DNA of 64,000 nucleotides, from positions 2,251,001 through 2,315,000 of the forward strand of contig CM067529.1 in NCBI GenBank assembly GCA_034509925.1. The letters are read 5' to 3'. Made by a program: the position numbers and the translations under genes. Under the pieces are notes generated by a model. It was not told the DNA's origin and searched no databases. It was given only the letters and a program-made list of their open reading frames with translations. Below are positions 1-12,500 of this stretch, one piece after another (positions within the stretch are counted from its first letter, which is position 1; each line of letters starts with the position of its first letter). Source of the DNA: Hirudinaria manillensis. Its lineage: Eukaryota > Annelida > Clitellata > Hirudinida > Hirudinidae.

Positions 1-1
1 G

Positions 2-3000
2 AAAAGGGTTCTTCCGGCCGGAGCAGAGATGCCCGAAAATTCTTACATAGCCAGCTTTGGACAGGAATTGGTCTTCACCGACCTTCAGTATGAAGATGAG
101 GGTTCATACGAGTGCGAAGGCATCAATGATGAAGGCCTTGTGCCTGTACGAAGGTCATTTCCCTTGGTCGTGCAGTGTGAGTCTCTTTGAATGTTACACT
201 CTTGTTGTTTATTGATCATCAATATTTGTTGGGAATTGATCGAATTGATTGTATTTTTATCAACTAATTATTTATCAACTTTACGTTCAGTTAACAATTT
301 GTAGCACATTTTTTCCAATGCTTAAGTATTCACTTACTCAATCTCTTTATTAACTCAAACCACACTTTTATTTGATTGTAGCTGCACCCTATTGGATAGA
401 AAAGCCTCAAAGCCAGGACGTCGAAGAAGGTGCAACCGTGTCTTTCAGATGTGCCGGAGAATCGAAACCCCCACCCAGAATCCTCTGGTATTTCAACAAC
501 ATCCCAGTGACGAGTTAATAAAAATCCTTTTTTTTTTCAGAAATATTTATCATATATTCATAAATTCATTAATAATTTTGATCCTAATTTTTCATTTATA
601 AATGATTCCAGATGTTACAAAAAATCCTCGCATTTTTATATCCCAAAACAACATCACGTTTGTCAACGTGACTATAAAGGATCCGATGGTCGTCCAATGC
701 AACATCTCAAACAAGCACGGATATAACTTCACCAACGCCTACATAAACGTCCTGAGTTAGTGACGGCATTTTGAAATTTCCGAACAAAATATCGATTCTT
801 GAAGGAGAGTTTATCACGAGGTCTAATTATGATTTCCGTTTGATTATCAGCCGAACCTCCCATCATCCTTCAAAAACCAGTCATTGGCCAGAAAGCTGCA
901 GAGGGTCAAACCATTCAACTTTTGTGCGACGTGCAAGGCTCGCCAAAGCCTTTTGTCGTGTGGACCAAAGGCAATGAACAGCTGACAGGTGGAAGATTTA
1001 TGGTCATGAGTAACGGGAATCTGAAAATAACGGTAAATTAATGTCAACATTTATTATTACAAATACCTCATTTTGACATCTAATATTGAATTTAAAAATG
1101 GGGCCATTTGAATTAGTGGATTTATTATTATTATTATTTTATTATTATTGTTGTTGTTGCTAATTTATTTTATTAATTTTTTTTGTGAGATTTTCTTGTT
1201 AGAATTGTGGCATCTAATAGAAAATTACAATTACATCAGGATGTGTCTCTGGTAGATGCTGGAGTATATACTTGCACAGCAACCAACAAACTTGGAAGGG
1301 CAGATGCCACAGGGTCATTGATTGTCAGACGTAAGTGCTTTGCCTATTAAAAGCTAGGAAAAAATAGTGAATAGATGGTATATATCAAATAAAAATAACA
1401 AAAATTTAAAAAATAATGAACTCTTAAAGACTCAAATCTTTTTAAAATTAAATATGACTGAATTTGCACTTTGCCAATCACTTACCTGGTAACGCAAAAT
1501 ATCCATCATATATTAAAAATTCAATAATCTTGAATAATCATCCTAAACTTTCCATATCCGTACCAAAACAGGTAGAACGAGGATAGTAATTGCTCCTATC
1601 AGCATGATGGTTTACTACATAACGGAGGCCAAGTTCACGTGCACTGCAACAACCGATCCAGAAGAGGTCGATAGCCTCCAAATCATCTGGAAAAAAGACG
1701 ACGAAGAAATCAATTATAGGCTGGCCGGGAGAGTTTCACAGAACATCATGGACAACTCGCTCACGATATCCGGAGCCATTTATTTGGACACGGGGAAGTA
1801 CACGTGCATGGCTACCAACGGCATAGACTCGGATGAAAAAAGCGGCAATTTGATCGTTCAAGGTCTCCCTTTTATCTGAAAATTACGATAAAATGCCAAT
1901 AATTATGTAGAAATTTGAAGAAAATATATAAGATTAATTAATTTAATTAAATTAATCTTCCAGCTCCGCCTAACCCACCCAGTGCGGTCCAAGTCAGATG
2001 CTACAACAACGAAAATCAGGCTGAAATCTGGTGGCAGCCTGGAAAAGAAAACTTTGCTCCGATCCTCAACTTTGTCGTCCAGTACAACACATCGTTTCAG
2101 CCCGATCTCTGGTATGACATAGCAACCAACGTGTCTCAAAACCAGAGGAGAATCGTCCTCAACATGTCTCCTTGGGGAAACTATAGCTTTCGCGTCTTGG
2201 CACGAAACAAGATAGGAATCAGTCTGCCCAGCCAGCAGTCTTACAATATTTGCACCACTCAGCCTGGCGTGCCCGTAAACAACCCTCAGGATGTCATCGG
2301 CGAGGGTGATGAGCCAGGAAATCTCGTCATTTTCTGGACTGTTAGTATCTCGAGTCAAAAATTGTAACTCTAGAGATTGATTATAAAATTCCAACTAACC
2401 GACGTCTTTCTGATCAGCCGATGCCAAAGATTGAACAAAATGGACCCGACTTTAAATACATCATCAGTTGGATACAACTCGATCTGCCAGGAGCCGGCAT
2501 GAACACGGAAATAGTCGGAACTACAAACGCTTGGCACTACATCGTCCGACAAAGATATGCTCCTTACCAGCGGTTCAACATCTCAGTAAAGGCCAGCAAT
2601 GCCAAAGGGGACAGTAATGCCAACCTGAAATGGGTCATTGGATATTCTGGAGAGGATGGTAATTTAGCTAACAGGGCATCGGTTTTTAAATAATCATGTT
2701 TTGAATATTCCTCAAATTCAGTTCCAAGAGCAGTTCCACAAGACGTGCAAATCGTGGAGGAGACGTTAACCTCGACGTCCGTCAATTTGACGTGGACGCA
2801 CGTCGACACCTCACCAGGATCAATTATTGGATTTTTCAGGGGATACAGGGTTGGTACATTCCTTTCAAATATTTGAGAAAGTCATAAAACAAGTTGGAAT
2901 CTAAATCTTTAAATTTTCTTCACCAGGTGGAGTATGCCACAGTGCAAAACTATCCGTTCAATGTTAGATTTCAAGATTTCATAATGAAGGAAGCAGATTA

Positions 3001-5414
3001 CTATCCACGAAAAAGAATAATGAAAAGGGCCATTGAAGTGGCCAACAACACCTTGTCCTTCCAAGTGATGCGACTTCCGCCAAACTCGGACATCATAGCC
3101 GTGGTTCGGGTTCTGAACAAGTACTTTGCCGGCCCCGTCAGTCAGAGGGTCACCTTCAGAACTCCAGAGGGGGGTACGTTTTGTATGCTACATTTGGTGA
3201 CAAAATAAATCTTCAAACTCTAATTATTAAACTTTTTGAAATTTTTATCTGTTGTGAATTTATTCATGTTAATAATTTATTCATTAATCTTGATTTAGTT
3301 AAAACTGTTCAACTTGCAAGTTCTCACATATGTAATTTTCCATGTAATTATAGTGCCAGGTCCACCAGGAATGTTGAATGTTGTGGTTCAGGGTGCCACT
3401 CATTTTGTCCTCAGCTGGACTCCTCCAAAAGAACACAACGGTCAATTAATTGGGTACAACATAACCTATCAAGCAAGTCAGTATAAACATGCTTTTAATC
3501 TGAAGCTTAAAAATATGGCTATTTTGTCATAAAGGTTTTGTTGCATTTTAAATGACTATCCAATCGCTTTGTTGCCAGAAGTTGTTTTTATCAATTCCAT
3601 TTTCATGTATTTGTCAAATCACTACTGCTACAACTTCCGACCATTTTGACAGTTTCTGGAATGAATATCGGTCGACTCCAGTATTATGACATGGAAATAG
3701 GGGCCTCTGAAACGACTGCCAAAGCCACAGGTCTCAACCCAAACACCACCTACAGAATTTATGTTGCAGCCTCAACCAGAGCTGGAAAAGGAGAACCAAT
3801 ATTTGTTGACTCAGTGACTGCTTCTTCCGGATGTAAGTTGGAATTTTTGTAAAAAAAGAATTATTTCTGAGGATAATATTTTTCTGCATAAGCAATCTAT
3901 ATAATACTGTGACTTAGAAGGCGTTTTTTTCCCTTTCCTAATTCTTTCAACTATTGTAGATCCTGATCCTCCTAGCTTTATGATTGTTGACATGAACGAA
4001 ACCTTTGCCAATGTCTCGTGGCAGCCATCGAGATCTGGTGTTCCTGGAAGTGTTTTTTATGTCCAGTACAAACCGAGATGTTGGTATACTTTTGGTCGCT
4101 TGTATATTTGCCTAATAATTTCTTACTTAAATTTTTGCCATAATTGATTGGAAAACAAAAAGATGTCTTGCATTAGGGTATTGATGACTTAGAAATTAGA
4201 AAAACATTTCAAAATATTAGTTGACCATTTAACATTTGCAAGGAATCTTTTGAATTAATTGATTTTTTTCCTTTTTCTAATTATTCCCAGATCATTATGA
4301 CTGGCTCAGGTCGCCCGATGAGTACATGGCACAACACATGTCTCTCAGAAGCCTGGATCCTGGAACCACTTATCAAGTTCGTGTTGTTGCCAAGAACGGA
4401 GATGGATTTGAAGCCGCTTCAGTTTGGCAGGAGTTTCTGACACCTGGAGTTGGTGAGTGAATAACACTTTATCAATTTTCTTGTAATTTAAAAAAAATAT
4501 ATTCATGTCCTTACAAGTAAATTGTTTCTAGCTTTTCAAAGAAAAATTTTTAATTCGCTTAAACAAAGAATCACAATTAATAGGCTTGATTGAAATGCTA
4601 ATAATTCACAAATTGATTAGAAAAGAGTTTAACTAATACTTATGGTTTCTTGCAAAATAAACATTAATAGCAAAATTCCATTAAATGCTTTTCCATTTCA
4701 AAGCCCCAGGATACTTTGATTTGAAAACGTCGGCATGGTTCTACGGGATTTGGATCTCACTATTCCTGATTTTATTGGGAGTCATTCTGCTCATGCTTTT
4801 GAAAAAATACACTGATCAAAAGTGGGATGAAAAAGGTCTTTTTGGCTCTAAATCTATTGATAATGATTGTTTATTGTCAGAATAATATGTGAGAATAATA
4901 TTGTATCTGTTAAATTTTTTGTATTTGTGAACTCTGTAACTATTTCTATTTTGTTGAATGTCAGAGGCTGAAATAGAAGAAGAAATTAGAAGACTTCAGG
5001 CAGAAGAAGCTGCTGAAAGAATGGGAATCTTCAATGCTGAAGCACTGTAAAAAAAACTATTATTTTGCTATTATTATTATTATTTGATGTTATTTAACAA
5101 ATTAAAACTGGTCGAGATTTATCTTGATCTCATGCTAAAGCAGTGCCTGTAAATATAAATAGTGTATGTTATTGACCATTGACATTAGCTTTTATGAAAA
5201 ATGAATTCTAACTTTCAGAGGCCAGTCTGCTGAATTTGACTATGACTCAAGAGTGCCTTTGAAGAACCAACCCGATGATGAATACTACAAAGCACGACCG
5301 ATGGACTATGATTCAGGACCGTCTCGTGGCTATCAACCGCCCCAGTACAGTGACTTTGCTGGGGGTTACAAAGTGCAACCTTCGCCTCAAAGCAAAACTG
5401 ACACCTTTGTTTGA
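2..5414 (+). CDS. Nrg: L1CAM/neuroglian-family cell adhesion receptor, C-terminal two thirds (5' end outside window)
   Basis: This is a transmembrane neural adhesion receptor. Seventeen exons can be joined in phase: 2-176, 382-513, 612-754, 851-1032, 1240-1330, 1572-1862, 1964-2340, 2418-2658, 2722-2849, 2927-3173, 3354-3476, 3653-3832, 3960-4079, 4291-4452, 4710-4835, 4965-5046 and 5219-5414. They encode the end of Ig3, then Ig4 (starting APYWIEKPQ), Ig5, Ig6, five fibronectin III domains, one membrane helix (AWFYGIWISLFLILLGVILL) and a cytoplasmic tail of about 100 residues. The Ig4 signature VVQCNISNKHGY and the 6 Ig plus 5 FN3 order are L1-family hallmarks. The tail is odd: no FIG(Q/E)Y ankyrin-binding motif is visible, and it ends TDTFV, a possible PDZ ligand. 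The acceptor before exon 15 has two in-frame choices (4704 or 4710). The family is certain, but whether it is a one-to-one neuroglian orthologue is inferred. Confidence 0.93.
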
Positions 5415-6525
5415 AATTGAACTTTTAGTTTATTAATATTATTACTACCGTTATTATTAACTTATTGAGTTGCATTATGGTCACTATTTTTCAGTATGCC
5501 ATTAGCTACTTTTCTGAATTACTTTTATTTTTGATATAAACATCGTGAAGACCGTTAATGACATTAATTCGGTCCGCTCAATGACAATTTCAATTCATTT
5601 ATTAAATACTTAAAAAGAATTGCCTCTTTGGTGCCCTAAACAAGAGTGGTTATCAGACTCTGAGTGAGACAATCTTCTATGTAGTACGAGAGCGCTCCCT
5701 GGCATTTAAGGTCGGGTTGTCAAAACGAAGCATTTAGAGTTTAACATAATCGGAATCCTGAACCATCTTGCCAAGATCGATGTTCGTTAATCTAATCCTG
5801 CCTCCTGATTCTGTAAATCTAAAGATTATCGACATTGTTGGTTACCAGTGAATTGACTCGCCTATCTTATGCTTCCCAGTATCTGGATCTTTTGAACATT
5901 CTAGTAGTGTGGGCGAGAGACTACGCCAAAGCTGAGCTCAACTTATGGGCGTAATGCTTGAATGCCAACAATCCAGGCTAACGAGGATGTACCATCGGGG
6001 TAAAATGATTCAAAATATTCAAAGAATACAACTACACTGTTATAAAATGTATGAAGGTCAAACATGATTAGCAGACGTTTTTATAGAAGTAGTACAATGG
6101 CTTTATTCATCTGTAGATCAATATAACGATATTATAAATTCAATATTTTCCTATTGCTTTCAATAAGTACAGCCAAATAAATAAATGTCATCAGCTTTTC
6201 CACAATGTGGGATACACGTAGTTTTATTAAGGATATTCGAAATAGTTTGCTATGAATTTTATGCAATATACCAAAGAAAATTTATCGAAGTGTTTCTTAA
6301 ACAAAATTTAAATAAATAAAACAGTAAGAGAGCCATAAAGTTCCAAAGAATATACCTTGATTGCGCCTCTGAAAGAGTAAATAAAAACACTTTACGAATC
6401 GAGGTAGGCATGCTACTCGATTCGAGTCTGCTGGTAGTGACGTGAAAACATTTTCTTTAAGAAATTTTTTTTGCATTTATCGCTAAGCGGCTGAACATCT
6501 TGCAATAATACTTTTCTCCGATAAC
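5415..6525. other. Intergenic region with an unexplained GC-richer patch and a near-palindrome
   Basis: No coding exon is supported here. The first part is presumably 3' UTR of the L1CAM-type gene. A patch at about 5590-6010 is visibly less AT-rich than its surroundings but has no open frame. Around 6395-6424 there is a strong imperfect palindrome. The last 300 bases are the 5' flank of the POMGNT1-like gene. Confidence 0.5.
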
Positions 6526-9500
6526 ATGATTCAGATGTTGAAAAAACTTAAAAGAAAGATATTTGGAAGTTGGTTGATCGCTTAAGAAATAAACTTCGAT
6601 TTAAATATTCTAATAAGTTTTGAAATCACAGGCACAAAACATTTTTTGATATGGCTTGTATTGCTGGTTGTAACTTTGGTTTTGCTAAACAGTTTTGGTG
6701 GAAGTAAGTTCTTGTAATTTATTGCTTTTATTGAACACTTTTCTTATTACTAAATGATTGCTCAGTGAATCATGACAATTTTCCACCTCCATTACCAAAA
6801 AGAGCACTTCAAAATAATAATCAAAGTGTCGTGAAAAAAGAGACTCCAGCCTATCCTCCTAGTTAGTTTTTTTTCAATGACCAACTGACAATAAGCAATC
6901 AATATTATATCTGTTGACTTGCTTTTTCCTTTGAAATGCTTGTATTTGTAACAGTTTGCAAATATTGCTTGAACAGAAAAATATAATGAGAAAATCAATA
7001 GGTCGAAATTGGCCAGTTAATCTATAATTATAGTGTGTTTGTTTACTTTAAACTACAACTTCAAGGTCATAAAATTAATTTTACTTTATGAAAATTGCTC
7101 ATTAAATCAATTTATTTAGAATTGGGAGGCAGTTGTGACCCCCAGGGTGCAAAATGTCCTGCAGGGTCTATTTCTTTTCTCATCAAGTCTGGCCAGGGCA
7201 AAAGTCAAACACCCTTAGTTTGTTTTAATGGAGAATAGTTAGTTTTCTCATAAACTTTTACACTAAAGAGTAAGATTAATAAATTTAAGTAAAAACAAAC
7301 TTTTTGGACTTTATTATGGTTGAGGATTTCTCTGATATTTTATTAATTTTATTAATTAAGTAATAAAAATGAAAATGATGAGAAAACATTGAATTTTTCC
7401 TAGCATCATTGATTCTGAAAAGCAAAATGCTAAGAGAGGACTCAACATTGTCGTCATAAATGGTGAGCTTTTATTGGAAATGTAGAGTGCAATTGATTTA
7501 TATAATATTCCTCCCTGAGAGCATTTGCGATGGTGCAAGCTGGGTTTTGAACATGACTTGTTAAAGTTACAATCACTGCTGGTACTAACTTGAGTACCAT
7601 TTTTTAGGATGTCTCTTATCAATAATTTAATTGCTACATCATTGTGCAGATAAGACCTTAGAAGTTGAAGATGTTAGATCCTTTGATACATATGAATCAG
7701 GTTCTTTTTTGCATTTTGTTCTTGTATTATAACATGTTTAATTTGTATTATTGTTCTGGCAATTAAAGTTAACTTAATAGTTTATGGATATTGGTTTTAA
7801 AATATGTAAAAAATAAATAATTTCTTTAGAAGGTATTCCACTTATTATTTTACTGCAGATGCTCTGCTCAAAAGATACCTTCTCTTAGGAATACCTGAGA
7901 CTTATTTGGTTATTCTGGCTACTCTTGATGATGGGGCTTATAGGTTTATGTTACTTTTTTTTAAATTTGTTTTGCTTTGATATATAATAATAATAATGAC
8001 AATGATAACAAGCAATTATGGAAAAGATTGTCATCATGTATTGGAGTTACTTCAAAATAATTATATTTTCCAGTTTATCAAAGGATAGCAGAAAGATGCT
8101 TTCCAATTATGGAAGCAAGCTCATCCATGATCTTGGATTCAGAGACAATTTTGTTATGCTCGGACAAAGATCGCTGATGGAGGGAGAGAGCTTTGAAAAG
8201 GTGAGATTTCTGTTTGATTTGATTGCAAGATATTATCCATGTTAGTCATCACTATTTCTATTAAGTTTCTGTAATGATATGAGATAATCAGATAATAGAT
8301 TGGATGATAATGATCACTGTCACCAGTTTTAAATTTCAACTCATCATTGTGCCATCCCTGTTACGTGTGTTTGTGTCATGTCTTACTTGTGGTTACTTTA
8401 TGGCTACTTCTAACTACATTCCTTAGCAACATCAACAATTGAATGCCTACAGCTTTGTTGATTGGTTTGGCGTTTTGTCCAGTGTTTTATTATTGCATTA
8501 GTCGTCTGAAATTATTATTTTTTTCAATTAGATTTCTGTTAGGAAAGTCTCCACAGACTTTGCCCCTGAAATTGAAATCAAAGGATGTGCCAATATCCCG
8601 AGTAGGTTTTCTGGAATTGATTATTCATTAGTTTGACTTTAACTGTGTTAATGGTTAAAACAAATCTATTATTAAATAACAAATTATTATTATTATTATT
8701 ATTATTGCAATTCTTTTTACTGTTTTACCATGTCAATACTTTATGGAATGCATTTTTATTTCTTTGTGCAGTTGGAAAACTAGGAGATCTAGCCATAACG
8801 AAAATGCCGCTCGGTGAAATCGGCATAGAAAATCCTCCTTTGGGTGCCGGTCTCATAAACTGCGGAGTTCCCGAAGTGTGCGACGAAAATTCATTCTCGG
8901 TCCACATGTACACGGGTTTCAAATCCAATGACATGTGTAAATTGTGCATCAACGGACGATAGTACGTATCGAGTCTTTGTTTTCTGTTGGTAACATCTGT
9001 GCATCTCACGTCTCGAGCCACGTTGTTGTGATTTATTTACTTTGTTATCACTTTCATTGGTCTTGGAATGATTGATTTTTTTATATATATTTGAAGGATG
9101 TCTGCTATTTGTAGCAAATTATGGTTTATAAATTATGTTGCATATATTATATTTTCCCATTTGCAAGTTATGCAATTGAGAATTGTAAAATAATATATAA
9201 TAAGATTTTCTTTCCATACATTATATTCATTATTATGGATTTAGCATCTTTGCAAAGGACTTAAATCAGGCAGGAAGAGGGATCAATGTAGCTGTCATCA
9301 GTCCAAAGACCAAGGATGTCATCAAACTTGCACGCTTTGATACGTTCAGCTCGTGTGAGTCGATCATGATATTGATTTACCTGTATTGTTTGCATCTATG
9401 CCAATAATGTGTTTATCATAGAAGCAATTGAATGCTTCCAGTTTAGCAACTGTGCTAATAATGACTAGAGCAAATATTTAATTATTTCAGCATATTAATA

Positions 9501-12500
9501 AAAACAATGTTAGATCTCTAGACAGTACGTCTAGTCTACAGTTAATCTGAAGTTGCAACTGAGTTGCCCAAGCAGATATTACTACTGTTAGCACCATTGT
9601 TAACATTGGCTTGTAGGTTGGTCTGTCTGTGTGTTGCTGTAATGGCAACAGTCATAATGCTCAGAGAGGAGTGCTATGTAAATTCAATTTGATTTACTAT
9701 TATTACTATTAATAATAATAATAACAATAACAATAGTATATCATAATAATTAAGAAATAAAAGAGGCATTAAATAAATGAATAACTTAACAACAACAACA
9801 ACAACAACCAAAACAAATATTTCCTTATAGCCAGTTCAACAGCAGAACTATTCCTGGAGATGTTGGACGAAAAGGACATCGTGATAGCAATTGTACACGA
9901 TGAAGCCTCCTCGAAGTTATTTCAAAATCTTTTGACCAATTATTTTGATAATTATAATTAATCATCATTCTGTAATCGACATTCTATAAATAACTTATAA
10001 TTATAATTAATTAACTTATAATTGACTTATAATTAACTTATAATTATAATTAATCATCATTATATAACCACCATTCTAAAAATAACAAATACTCCAGTTT
10101 AAATGTCCACCTGCAAAGGCAATTTGAGAATCTAGGAAGTTCCATGATCAGCAAGTTGTCCTTTCGAGACGCCTGGGTCTTCGTCGGTCAGAAGGGCATA
10201 AATGGAAAGACGCCGATCGAGGAAGTCGGGCTTTAAATTAAAATTACTATTTTATTATTTAATTATTTTTCACATCCTTAATTGGCTCGTACTTGAACTT
10301 GGATTGTGGTTTGATGCATTCGGTATCGCCCGGGGTTGCGGCCGTATAACGTTTTCCTTTCGGATTTTGGAATTATTCGTTGCTTAAATCATAGTTTGTT
10401 TGCATTAATTTGGATTCGAGGCAATTGTTCACATCATTGGATTTTTCTCCTCTAGTTAAGTCAGGCAAAGTCCAGCTGGCCAACTCCAATTGACAAAAGA
10501 TTGTGTGTCCCCATTAATTGTTAGATCCCATCTGTTTAAAGCATTTGAACCTTTTAGTTACTCATTACATCTGCATTTTCAATTTTCACAAAGTTAAAGT
10601 ATTACACATTATTCTTACTCTTAAACTTTACCTATTGAATACCTGTTGCATGGAAGTACCAATGACCAAACCTATCACTAACTACTACCTGGTTTAATGG
10701 TGACTGTTGTTTAGCATGGTTAACAACAATAACACTGACCTTGATATCTAAACAATAAATTAAATTAAAGGAGTTGACTTAATTGGAACTAATCAATAAT
10801 TTAATATTTCATAATATTTATCCTCGCTTCAAGTGAGTGGTCAGGCTTCAAAAGAAGTATCCGTTCGAAGATCGGCCAAGAAGACATTTTGCAATGCAAA
10901 CAAGGACCTCCTCGATGAAAGATTTTGCTCGGGTTAATGAAAACATTCATGGCGATTAGTTATGAATTAGTCAATTAGTTGAATAACGATCACAAATTCA
11001 AATGTTGCGATTTTTAATGCTAACCATTTCAGCACCCCTGTAGCTCATGCACATGGCGCTATATAAATGGCACGTTATTATTATTATTAACATAATCTGA
11101 CTTTTTTTACCCATCTAGCTGAAAACCTGGAGAAATTATTGGAGCCAGTGCCTCATGTACATAACGATTGGGTGACAAACGACATATACAAAGTGCCTGT
11201 GATAATCATACCTGGTAACAAGTTATTTATTATTTTTAAGTTGATACAAGTGTTGTTACAGCAGATTTTCATTTCATTTTACTTTGAATTTGTTATAATT
11301 AATTTTATTAATTAAAGAATTCTTAATTTTTATTTTCAAGGATCAAATTACAAAGCTTTTCAACTGCAAATAGAAAATCTCTTTACGAACCCTGGCATTA
11401 AGAAAAACATGATCAATGTAATGGACTGAAATTATGTTCTCATGATGATCTTGAAAGGAAATTGTTAAGGACCTACTTTTTGTTTAAATCTTTAGGTAAT
11501 ATTAAATAGGAAGGAAAACTTCTACACAGAACTGGCTGAGATTTATGGTGTGAGATCTCATTCTGTTGTAACAAATGCAGACAGTTACAGCAGTGAGTTT
11601 AGATATAATAATCCTTTCAACACTAATTGTAATTTTCCATATTGCACTGAAGTTTATCTCTATATGTATTTATGCCTTCCTTTAAGAATTCTTCAAAGAG
11701 GCCTTTGAAAAAGCCTGGACCCTGTATCCATATGAAGTTAGTGAATCATGGCTACTTTGTTATTAAATATTAGATCCTATTTTTGTCCTTATATTTCCAG
11801 AAAGCACTGATTTTCCTAGAGGAAGAGGTCATTCCTACCTCAGACTTTTTGACTTTCATCAACCAGTGCATGACGAGCGACTTCATGGCAGATGGTACCC
11901 TGCTGGGAATCTCAGCTTGGACGCATCACAGTGAGCATTTGACATGGCAAAACATTGTGATCGAACTGCTGATCTCAATAAATATCTTTGTTATTTCTCA
12001 GGAGCAGGTTATGGACTGACTAAAACCTGGTACAGGTCTGACTTCTTTCCTGGCCTTGGGTTTCTCATGAAACGTGGATTTTATGTTGAATCCCTCATGG
12101 GGAAGATGGAGAAATGCTGTAGCAACAGGTAGCCTGTCAAATTCATGCATTGCAGACATAAGCTTGAGAACCCAAATGTTTATGATATGGGATTTATTAA
12201 TGTTGATTCCAAGTCAGACATAAAAACCAAATGAAGTAAATTAAGGATTGAAAAGAAGCTGTTGAATCCAAACCTTGCCTCAGCAGATTATAATTGCTCC
12301 CAAGACTTAGATAAGAAGCAACACATGTAACCTCATTAGATAGCTAATTGTTTTGAGTGAACTAGAAGTCTGCCCACAAAGCCAGGAGGATTAACGTAGA
12401 AATTGGTGAATCATCTTTGGTCGATCGCAAAAGTGAATTATTGATCAGCAGCACTCGAGCACATTCTAACAAAAGCACAATTATTCAAATAGAATTCCAA

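Noticed and set aside
5690-5740. rRNA fragment, because of AGTACGAGAG and CGGGTTGTCA strings
   Set aside because: The surrounding bases do not follow eukaryotic or mitochondrial large-subunit rRNA. The matches are about ten bases each and could be chance.
8633-8771. N-terminal extension of the exon at 8772 (Leu-rich frame from 8633)
   Set aside because: The Leu run is a (TTA)n microsatellite in the intron, and a good acceptor with correct phase lies at 8771.
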